The position numbers were made by a program, and so were the translations under genes. A stretch of DNA of 64,000 nucleotides from Macrostomum hystrix (lineage: Eukaryota > Platyhelminthes > Macrostomidae), in contig CATNEN010000038.1 of the NCBI GenBank assembly GCA_950097015.1, positions 11,305,501 through 11,369,500 on the forward strand. Reading direction: 5' to 3'. Position 1 is the stretch's first letter, and the number at the start of each line of letters is the position of its first letter. The notes under the pieces are model-generated. The model was not told the origin of the DNA. It ran no database searches and saw nothing but the letters and a program-made list of their open reading frames with translations. Positions 33,471 through 45,400 of the stretch are shown here, piece by piece.

Positions 33471-36400
33471 CTAGTAAGGCCTGCAATCTGCCTTCGGCCT
33501 CTTCAACTGCACCTTCAGCCGCTTGGCTCCCACCTGGAAGCCATTCATCGCGTGGATGGCCGCGGCTGCCGAGGCGACATTGTCGTAGCTGACAAAGCCG
33601 AAGCATTTGCTCTGGCTGGTGGCCCGATCCACGTACACCTTTGCCGAGATCACCGTCCCGAATGGGGCGAACATCTGGGCCAGCTCGCAGTCGCCAAACT
33701 CAGCCGGCAGGTGATAAATGAACAAATTGGCCTGCTCTGGTCCGGTCAGAATGAAATCGCTCGAGCCGTTCTTGTGCTGGACTGGCATTGAGATGGCGCG
33801 CTGGGCTATGGCAGCCGCTGTCAGCAGATGGGCACCGGGTACAGGTAACTGGTGGACGCCTGGGTAGGCTCCGTGAGCGTAGGCTGTTGGTGGAGTGAGG
33901 CGGATTGTAGTTATTTAGAAAATGGTCTAAGGATCACTGTTTTGAGGATCTAAAGAGAATTTGGATTACTGTTTTGAGGATTTTAGGATACTTGAGATCA
34001 TAGGTTGAGTAACTACGACGTAAAAACGATAACAGCTTATGAGGATCTTAAGAAAGATACAATTTGAGAATCTAAAGATAATTGGGATCAGGATTTTTGA
34101 GGACCTAAAGAAAGAGACTTGAAATCACAGAAATAAAGAAATCACATTCTTTATTTCTCTTCTTAGAATTGTAAATTAGCACCAAGAACCAATAACTAAA
34201 GCTCACCCAATGGAAACTGATGAACCGCGGCGTACATAGCGTGCATTTGGTCGTTACCTGAAATGCATTGAATCAAACTATTTTAATTCTATTAAATTTT
34301 AAATAGTCTTCTTCTGCCTATATGTATCGAAAAAATCGTTTTTGTGAACAAAAAACTTACTATTAAAGAAAGCCGGGGACGCGCTACTGGCGGCGTACAT
34401 CTGCGACCCGTCAGGTGGCGTGCCCGGAGTGCCGGCAACCAGACCCTGCGGCATCGTTGACTGCGACGGCCTGGGCGGCATCGACAAAGACATCGGCTGA
34501 CCCTGCATTGTTGTAGGCGGGGTTAGACCGGCCATCGCGGCAGCGGCCGCTGCAACAACCTGCGCAGACTGCTGCGGATGATGCTGGGTGGCCTGCAGCT
34601 GCATCGCCAAAGCGGCCATTGGGTTCACGTAGCCTGAGGCGTGCTGCAGGGGTCCCTGATAAATGAGAAATGTTTGTAAAATACAGTTTTTGCTACTGAT
34701 AAGTAGTGTGGTTTGCATGTGTGATTAGATTTACGAAAATATATAAGAATAAGGGGTATATTAAAATGCAAATTGTATTGAATTAATGCGAAAACTCACC
34801 TGCAGCAGTTGAGATTGTCCGGCCGCACCGCCAGCCAGATTCTGGGAGAGGCAAACACCCGGATTCAGCAGGCCTAGGGGGCCCACCGCCTGTTGAAGCT
34901 TGCGAATCTGGCGCTCCCGCTCGTTGTCGGCAAATTTCACCACGATGGAACTGCTGGCGCCCTAAATTTGGTAAAAATTTAATTTAAGGACTCTTAAATC
35001 CGAACTGCTTTTAAACCTTAACAAGTTATAAATCCAAACTACTCTTAAATCCCAACGACTTGAATCCTAAACGACTCCTAAATCCCAACGACTCCTAAAT
35101 CCCAACGCCTCTTTAATCCCAACGACTCTTTAATCCCAACGACTTCCAAATCCCAACGACTTCCAAATCCCAACGACTCCTAAATCCCAACGACTCCTAA
35201 ATCCCAACGACTCCTAAATCCCAACGACTCCTAAATCCCAACGACTCCTAAATCCCAACGACTCCTAAATCTTAACGACTCCTAAATCCCAACGACTCAT
35301 AAATCCAACGAATCCTAAATCCCAACGACTCTTTAATCCCAACGACTCCTAAATCCCAACGACTCCTAAATCCCAACGACTCCTAAATCCCAACGACTCC
35401 TAAATCCCAACGCCTCTTTAATCCCAACGCCTCTTTAATCCCAACGACTCCTAAATCCCAACGACTCCTAAATCCCAACGACTCCTAAATCCCAACGACT
35501 CCTAAATCCCAACGACTCCTAAATCCCAACGACTCCTAAATCCCAACGACTCCTAAATCCCAACAACTCCTAAATCCCAACGACTCCTAAATCCCAACGA
35601 CTCCTAAATCTTAACGACTCCTAAATCCCAACGTCTCCTAAATCCCAACGACTCCTAAATCTTAACGACTCCTAAATCCCAACGACTCCTAAATCCTAAC
35701 GTCTCCTAAATCCCAACGACTCATAAATCCAACGAATCCTAAATCCCAACGCCTCTTAAATCCCAATGCCTCTTAAATCCCAATGCCTCTTAAATCCCAA
35801 TCTCAACTCACCGGCATAGTCTGGCTGCCGTGCAGTGTATTGATGGCATTCTGCGCCTGTACGTGTGCCGAGTATTTGACAAAAGCGCAGCCCCTGCTGT
35901 TGCCGTGCTGGTCGCGCAGTACAGTGCACTCCTTGATGTCGCCGAATGGCTCGAACATTTTGCGCACATCAGACTCGGACTGCAGCTTGGACAGCATGCC
36001 GATGAACAGCTTGCAATCGTCTGGTGATGAATCGATGGTGCAATGTTGAAGCGTTTGAGTGACAATCGTGTAAATTAAGGAGATTTACACGATAACTACT
36101 ACCAGTGCAAGTAGTAATTGGGATGTTTTATCGAAAAGGTCCCTGATAACTTTACTGTAAGAACCTACTGGCGCTTTAGAATGTTATAGAGTAAATTTAG
36201 AATTACCTACAGTTAGTAGGCATTTGAAGCTGTGCAAAAAGCAATGCTATCATAAAATAATAGACTATTAACTAAATACTAAATACTAATTGAGTAACTT
36301 CGTTAAAGAAGTTGCAAACAGGCAGCCTAGCTTAAAATCTAATCTAAAAGCAGTTCCCAGAGCGGTGCCGCGATTGTAAAGAAATCTGACTTTACTCACC

Positions 36401-39400
36401 TTCATGTCCCGGCACAGTGGCCAGTTGATGCTGAATTTGCTTTACCTTGTCGGAGCAGCTGTTCAATCGAGAACTGCCTAATTTGCTGCTACTAGGAGCA
36501 AAGCTATCGCTAATGCTATCGGAGTAAGATAGGGTATGTTGTGGCTTGATATTTTCTATGGGAGAAATCAGCAAATCATGCTGCTGCTGCTGCTGCTGCT
36601 GCAAGTGCTGATAATGCTGCTCATGCTGCTGCTGCTGATGCTGATAATACAATGCCTGCTGATGCAGTTGCTCGTACTGGTGAGACCTACAGTCTACAAT
36701 CATTTTCTCTTCCTGATCCTGAGTACTAAGAATGCAACTTAAGTCTGTGAGATAATTGTTATTGCTATTGCTTCAGTATTAAGATTATATAGGCTAGAGT
36801 GGGTGGGAATTGGGGCTCCGATTCAGTTTCAGGTTTGGGGTGGGTGCTCTGCCCTCAAAGGTTCCTGGTTGGCTGGCCAGGGTCGTCGCTTATTGTTAGA
36901 TGGGTTTGTTGGTCAGCCTGTTTTAACCAATTAAATTTTAGAGAGAATTTCCAAGCCCAATTCCCGGCCGTGGCCTGGCCCAGACTGGGGGCTGTGAAAT
37001 TATTTTGAAAAGCGAAAACACGTGCAGCTCAGATTAGTCAGTCAGACAGACGAGTGAGGAGATGGACAAGTCAAAACAAGCTAGCCAAAAACATCTACTA
37101 GAGACTTCTGCTCTTGGTTTGGCTGAACTTTCTTGACGGCTGGCTGGGGCTGGGGTGTCCCACAAGAAAGCACAAACAAGTTCTCTAATCTAAAGCTTTT
37201 TTACTTTAGAAACTGTAGAAAGTTAAATTTAAATCGGACTTTTGAAGCAACTGTTGTATAAAACAGAAAATAAAGGATGCACTCTGTTTAAATAAGGTTC
37301 TAATAAAATAACCAATTTGCTTTAAAAATTCTCTAAAATTAAACTTTTGATAATCTTACATCTCTCCCCGTCTCATCTCTACCCGTCTCATCTCATCTTT
37401 CCTCTGTCTCATCTTTCCCATCTCATCTCTCCCCTCCCTGTCTCATCTCTCCCGTCTCATCTCTCCCGTGTCTCATCTCTCCCTGTCTTATGTCTCCCGT
37501 CTCATCTCTACCCGTCTCATCTCTCCCCTCCCTGTCTCATCTCTCCCGTCTCATCTCTCCCGTCTCATCTCTCCCGTCTCATATCTGCCTTTCTCATCTC
37601 TCCTGTGTCTCATCTCTCCCTGTGTTATCTCTCCAGTCTCATCTCTCCCTATCTCATCTCTCCCGTCTCATCTCTCCCGTCTCATCTCTCCCTATCTCAT
37701 CTCTCCCGTCTCATCTCTCCCGTCTCATCTCTCTCGTCTCATCTCTCCCGTCTCATCTCTCCCGTCTCATCTCTTCCGTCTCATCTCTCCTCTGTCTCAC
37801 CTCTTCTTGTCTGATCTCTTCAATTTCCGATCTCTGCACTGTCTCATCTCTTCCTGTCTCATCTTTCCCACAGTCTCATCTCTCGCCTGTCTCATCTCTC
37901 CCCTGTCTCATCTCTCCCACGTCTCATCACTCCCGTTTCATGTCTCCCCTGTCTCATCTCTCTCCTGTCTCATCTCTCTCCTGTCTCATCTCTCTCCTGT
38001 CTCATCTCTCTCCTGTCTCATCTCTCTCCTGTCTCATCTCTCTCCTGTCTCATCTCTCTCCTGTCTCATCTCTCTCCTGTCTCATCTCTCTCCTGTCTCA
38101 TCTCTCTCCTGTCTCATCTCTCTCCTGTCTCATATCTGCCCTGGGCATCGGGTTTTGATAATTGCTGAATCAATACTATAAGTACCATTAAACTCATTTT
38201 AATCTGAGCAATTTTAAAGTCCAATTCCACTGGAATATTATATAGTATTCAAACCTAACAACTTATAGTCGCAGTGAATCACATAAGTTTGGTTCGAATT
38301 CGAACATAAAGTCTATATTGACGCGTACCATTGCCATTTGGAACACGGACTTTATTTTATTCAAAATTTTCCTTTAGCGCCACACCCTGAAATTTCTTCG
38401 AGATTGACTTAATCTCACCTAATCTAAAGCTTCTAATCTAAAGCCTTAGCCTTAGCAACTAGCAATGTAAGTCGTTGACAATTCTAGAAATTAGCGCAAA
38501 TCCCACAGGCCGCCAAAGTCAAACCCCGAGTCGCACATTTTGGCACGTTGACGAAATTTGAGGCGAAAAATGTATGTTAATTGCGTAACACAGCCGAAAC
38601 TGACACATATGGATAATAATAAGAGCTAGATTTAAGAAATTTGCATATTATTATCGGTAAGCCTCAATGCTGATGATGCAACTTGCCCAAGGCACTATAG
38701 TCCTATTGTTACCTGCGACTGTGTTGCGTAACTTAACAATGAACAATGAACTTTGCCCCCCATTTGTAAATTGCATGGAGGAGACGGTACAATGGGTTCT
38801 TAACGAATTCGAGCTATTAAATTGGCTTTGTCAGAAATAAAGATAAACAATTTTATGATTAGGCGTCGAAATTTGTTCTGTACCCCTTTCTCCCCTTTTC
38901 CCCTTCCAATTCAGTTTTCCCCTTCTAAAACTGTCTCATCCCTTCTCACACTGTCTCTTCTCTTCTCAAACTGTCTCTTCCCTTCTCAAACTGTCTCATC
39001 GCTTCTCAAACTGTCTCTCCCCTTCTCAAACTGTTTCTTCCCTTCTCAAACTGTCTCTCCCCTTCTCAAACTGTTTCTTCCCTTCTCAAACTGTCTCTCC
39101 CCTTCTCACACTGTCTCTTCCCTTCTCACACTGTCTCTTCCCTTCTCACACTGTCTCTTCCCTTCTCACACTGTCTCTTCCCTTCTCACACTGTCTCTTC
39201 CCTTCTCACACTGTCTCTTCCCTTCTCACACTGTCTCTTCCCTTCTCACACTGTCTCTTCCCTTCTCAAACTGTCTCTTCCCTTCTCAAACAGTTTCTTC
39301 CCTTCTCAAACTGTCTCTCCCCTTCTCAAACTGTTTCTTCCCTTCTCAAACTGTCTCTCCCCTTCTCAAACTGTCTCTTCCCTTCTCAAACTGTCTCTCC

Positions 39401-42400
39401 CCTTCTCAAACAGTTTCTTCCCTTCTCAAACTGTCTCTCCCCTTCTCAAACTGTCTCTTCCCTTCTCAAACTGTCTCTTCCCTTCTCAAACAGTTTCTTC
39501 CCTTCTCAAACTGTCTCTCCCCTTCTCAAACTGTTTCTTCCCTTCTCAAACTGTCTCTCCCCTTCTCAAACTGTTTCTTCCCTTCTCAAACTGTCTCTCC
39601 CCTTCTCAAACTGTTTCTTCCCTTCTCAAACTGTCTCTCCCCTTCTCAAACTGTTTCTTCCCTTTTCAAACTGTCTCTCCCCTTCTCACACTGTCTCTTC
39701 CCTTCTCACACTGTCTCTTCCCTTCTCAAACTGTCTCTTCCCTTCTCACACTGTCTCTTCCCTTCTCAAACTGTCTCTTCCCTTCTCAAACTGTCTCTTC
39801 CCTTCTCAAACTGTCTCTTCCCTTCTCAAACTGTCTCTTCCCTTCTCAAACTGTCTCTCCCCTTCTCAAACTGTCTCTTACCTTCTCAAGCTCTCTTAAA
39901 TGTTTCTTTTGCTCTCCAGCCCAAAGCCAGCATTCACCTGCCAACAAGAAGGCTAGGTGTATCGGATGAAATCTCACCTAGCTTACTCATATCTTCTCAG
40001 GCTTGAGCCTGGGGCCTGTTTGCTCCCGGAAGCATCAAAGGGCCTTCTTAGCTGCTGTTCCCCTAATTAGTCGGCAATGTGAGTTCGCATTTATGCCTGA
40101 CTGGGTCGCATCATATCGTAAATGGATTGTTTTCGAAATGAAAATGAAGTAATTAAAGATATAGCTTCGAATTTAAACCAGTACTCGTATTTGTATTGTA
40201 TCTCCCTAACCCCTTCTCAGATTCTTATCCTAATCCCTTTCAGATTCTTATCCTAATCCCTTCTCAGATTCTCTCTCTATCCCTTTCAGATTCTCTCCCT
40301 AATCCCTTCTCAGATTCTTTCTCTAATCCCTTCTCAGATTCTCTCCCTAATCCCTTCTCAGATTCTCTCTCTAATCCCTTCTCAGATTCTCTCTCTATCC
40401 CTTTCAGATTCTCTCCCTAATCCCTTCTCAGATTCTTTCTCTAATCCCTTCTCAGATTCTCTCTCTAATCCCTTCTCAGATTCTCTCCCTAATCCCTTCT
40501 CAGATTCTCTCTCTAATCCCTTCTCAGATTCTCTCTCTAATCCCTTCTCAGATTCTCTCCCTAATCCCTTCTCAGATTCTCTCCCTAATCCCTTCTCAGA
40601 TTCTCTCCCTAATCCCTTCTCAGATTCTTTCTCTAATCCCTTCTCAGATTCTCTCCCTAATCCCTTCTCAGATTCTCTCTCTAATCCCTTCTCAGATTCT
40701 TATCCTAATCCCTTTCAGATTCTCTCCCTAATCCCTTCTCAGATTCTCTCTCTAATCCCTTCTCAGATTCTCTCTCTAATCCCTTCTCAGATTCTCTCTC
40801 TAATCCCTTCTCAGATTCTCTCTCTAATCCCTTCTCAGATTCTTATCCTAATCCCTTCTCAGATTCTCTCTCTAATCCCTTCTCAGATTCTCTCCCAAAT
40901 CCCTTCTCAGATTCTCTCTCTAATCCCTTCTCAGATTCTCTCTCTAATCCCTTCTCAGATTCTTATCCTAATCCCTTCTCAGATTCTCTCTCTAATCCCT
41001 TCTCAGATTCTCTCCATAATCCCTTCTCAGATTCTCTCTCTAATCCCTTCTCAGATTCTCTCTCTAATCCCTTCTCAGATTCTCTCTCTAATCCCTTCTC
41101 AGATTCTCTCCATAATCCCTTCTCAGATTCTCTCTCTAATCCCTTCTCAGATTCTCTCTCTAATCCCTTCTCAGATTCTCTCCCTAATCCCTTCTCAGAT
41201 TCTCTCCCTAATCCCTTCTCAGATTCTCTCTCTAATCCCTTCTCAGATTCTCTCCCTAATCCCTTCTCAGATTCTTTCTCTAATCCCTTCTCAGATTCTC
41301 TCCCTAATCCCTTCTCAGATTCTCTCTCTAATCCCTTCTCAGATTCTCTCTCTAATCCCTTCTCAGATTCTCTCCCTAATCCCTTCTCAGATTCTCTCTC
41401 TAATCCCTTCTCAGATTCTCTCTCTAATCCCTTCTCAGATTCTTATCCTAATCCCTTCTCAGATTCTCTCTCTAATCCCTTCTCAGATTCTCTCTCTAAT
41501 CCCTTCTCAGATTCTCTCTCTAATTCCTTCTCAGATTTGATCCCCAATCACTTTCCAGATTCTCTTCCCGACAAAATCACATAAATTTTTGACCCTACTG
41601 AAAGTAGTCTTTGGGATATATTTTGTTTCTAATTTTGTAAGTGAGATTTTGGCAATATTTGCTAGCTTGATCGTGCTTTTAAACTCGTTTTTAACGCAAT
41701 AATGATACGTAACAAATAAATTTTTAACTAGAAAGAAGTATTTAAGCAACCATCTTTTTTTCTTGTCAAATTAGGAAAATCTATTTAGTGAAATTCAGGA
41801 TCGTGACTGAGTTCTAGCAATCAGTTATTTCTCCTGTTTTTTGTCGACAGAAATTGTTTATTCTGAATCTAGCTGCATGTTCAAAATTATGTTTTATATT
41901 TTATGCATCTTTTTGTGTGGACTTCTACCAACACAGTCACTAAAATAATTATTTTTGTCATCAAAAACTAATCCAAGTTCTACTTCCTATTTTCTGATAG
42001 CCCACTTCCCATCTACAGATATCCCACTTCCCATCTGCAGATATCCCACTTCCCATCTGCAGATACCCCACTTCCCATCTACAGATATCCCACTTCCCAT
42101 CTGCAGATATCCCACTTCCCATCTGCAGATATCCCACTTCTCATCTACAGATATCCCACTTCCCATCTGCAGATATCCCACTTCCCATCTGCAGATATCC
42201 CACTTCCCATCTACATTTATCCCACTTCCCATCTAAAGATATCCCACTTCCCATCTGCAGATATCCCAACTCCCATCTACAGATATCCCACTTCTCATCT
42301 ACATTTATCCCACTTCCCATCTACATTTATCCCACTTCCCATCTACATTTATCCCACTTCCCATCTACATTTATCCCACTTCCCATCTACATTTATCCCA

Positions 42401-45400
42401 CTTCCCATCTGCAGATATCCCACTTCCAATCTGCAGATATCTCACTTCCCATCGACATTCACCCCACTTCCCATCGACATTTATTCCACTTCCTATCTGC
42501 AGATATCCCACTTCCCATCTGCAGATATCCCACTTCCCATCTACGAGTACCAATATCCCTCTTGATATAAACATTTATCCCAATTCCTATCTACTGAAGT
42601 CCCTCTACCCCCAACTTCTTCTGTTGATTAAAATCGCAATCCCTAACCAATCACGCTTTCCCGACCAGCAGCTCCGTGCAGTCTCACCTGACTTGGGCTC
42701 AGAATCAACCGGCTTCACCTGAATCGGGCGGGCCATCTGCGAAAAGAAAATTACAGGGTTCAAAAACTAGCCAGGGGATAAATTAGGTAGGACCAACGAA
42801 AATGGGAGGCAGGATTTTTCCCGTCTTTTGGTAATCAGAGAAGTAATTGCCGCCCATTTTATTTCTTCTATCTGTGAAATCCCCTTAACTATCTAGGATT
42901 GGGATACGGGTTTGTGGGCATCTGCAGCAGGGATCAGGGCTGACTTCCGGGGCGACACGGACACTCAAAGGGAGGAGATGCAGTCGCCCGCACCTGCTGC
43001 AATCTTCTGCAGTAGGGAGAAAACAAAACAGACTGTCATTGAATAAAAATATCCCTTATCTCCCCGACCCCCGTGGATCTGGTTTGTTAGAGGCGAAATG
43101 TTAGTGTAGTGGAGGATCAAGTGTTGAGTAGGAGGTGTCCGGCTCAGGAGTGTCAGGCGGGGTAGGGTCAGAGGTGTCAGGCAGGGTAGGGTCAGAGGTG
43201 TCAGGCAGGGTAGGGTCAGAGGTGTCAGGCAGGGTAGGGTCAGAGGTGTCAGGCAGGGTAGAGTCAGAGGTGTCAGGCAGGGTAGGGTCAGAGGTGTCAG
43301 GCAGGGTAGGGTCAGAGGTGTCAGGCAGGGTAGGGTCAGAGGTGTCAGGCAGGGTAGGGTCAGAGGTGTCAGGAAGTAACTGACTTACTCCAGGCAGGGT
43401 GCAGTGGTCATGCAGCAGTGACTGGCACCGTACAGCGCTATCCTTGTTCACGTAGGTCAGAAATGCGCAGCCTACAAAATTTCGTGCGGGTTGGGCAATT
43501 TTAGTCGAGGTGAAGGTGAGATTTTTTGGTACCTGCAGTCTCTATTGTTTTCTCTTTGACTGTCACACCGTCTTATCTGGCCAACACAATGTTACCCCAA
43601 TCTTCTACCTATCTAGCCAATCCTCTGCCTATCTACCCAATCTTCTGCCTATCTACCCAATCTTCTGCCTATCTACCCAATCTTCTGCCTATCTACCCAA
43701 TCTTCTGCCTATCTACCCAATCTTCTGCCTATCTACCCAATCTTTTACCTATCTACCAAATCCTCTGCCTATCTACCCAATCCTCTGCCTATCTACCCAA
43801 TCTTCTGCCTATCTACCCAATCTTCTACCTATCTACCCAATCTTTTACCTATCTACCAAATCCTCTGCCTATCTACCCAATCCTCTGCCTATCTACCCAA
43901 TCCTCTGCCTATCTACCCAATCTTCTACCTATCTATCAAATCCTCTGCCTATCTACCCAATCTTCTGCCTATCTTCCCAATCTTTTACCTATCTACCAAA
44001 TCCTCTACCTATCTACCAAATCCTCTACCTATCTACCCATTCTTCTACCTGTCTACCCAATCTTCTACCTATCTACTCAATCCTGTACCTATCTACCCAA
44101 TCTTCTACCTATCTACCCAATCTTCTACCTATCTACCCAATCTTTTACCTATCTACCTAATCTTCTGCCTGTCTACCCAATCCTCTGCCTATCTACCCAA
44201 TCCTCTGCCTGTCTACCCAATCCTCTGCCTATCTACCCAAGTCGTCTCTCCTGCTTCACTTGTATAATAACTCGCGCTCGGATTTCCAATTAAAAAGATA
44301 CAGTAGTTCCGAAATCGTGACAAGCCACAGAAATAACTATATCACAGAATTTATTTTCCTGTAGGTATATAAAATCGCCATCGAGTAGGGCAGGTGGTTC
44401 GAGGTCTATCCCCACACCGAAAACAAATTTGGGATCACAAGAATAAGGACGGACATGCGGGCAGCGGAGATTGGACTCTTAATTAATGAGCCCATCATGC
44501 CGATTCCCTTGCCCGCCGCGTGTTTGTGTGAAGGCTGAAGAAATGTTGACTGATTTAAAAAAATTGTAATTATCATTTCTGCCTTGCATCAGCGATTAGG
44601 AAACGACAAGAAGAGATTGGTTGGAAATAGGAAGTGAGCTCATGACCCACTCTCGGGCTAAGGTCTAGAAATAATTAAAAAAGCAACACGATCTAGTTCC
44701 TGACAAGCAAGCCTTTGCCGGTCCAATCACAGGAGTCCTTGGTCAATAGTGCCAATAGTTTTCGAATCCTGAAACCCGAATTGATTAAAGAATTAAATAT
44801 TTTAGACTCTTATCCCAAAAAATCCTCAATCCTATCGATAATATAATCAGTCGAGAGCTTATACCGTCGAACCGTAATCCCTCAGAACCCTAGGCCCCAT
44901 CAATCGCTAATCCCATTAATCACAAATCAATCCCTTATCCAAACGATCTATAATCCCTTCAATCCCTAATCCCACCAATCCCTAATCCCTTCAATCCCTA
45001 ATCCCACAAATCCCTAATCCCACAAATCCCTAATCCCTTCAATCCCTAATCCCACAAATCCCTAATCCCACAAATCCCTAATCCCTTCAATCCCTAATCC
45101 CACAAATCCCTAATCACATCAATCCCTAATCATATCAATCCCTAATCACATCAATCCCTAATCCCACCAATCCCTAATCCCTTCAACCCCTAATCCCACA
45201 AATCCCTAATCACATCAATCCCTAATCACATCAATCCCTAATCACATCAATCCCTAATCCCATTGATCCCTAATCCCATCACTCTCTAGTCCCATCAATC
45301 CCTAATCACATTAATCCCTAATCACATCAATTCCTAATGCCACAAATCCCTAATCCCATTGATCCCTAATCCAATTGATCCCTAATCCAATTGATCCCTA

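Noticed and set aside
38822-40006. 394-codon plus-strand ORF
   Set aside because: A 20-bp pyrimidine array has no stop in this frame. It is antisense to the CELF intron, with no domain and no splice-site logic.
43510-44293. Two overlapping plus-strand ORFs of ~216 and 255 codons
   Set aside because: 20-bp array in CELF intron 1 with both frames open. No conserved domain.
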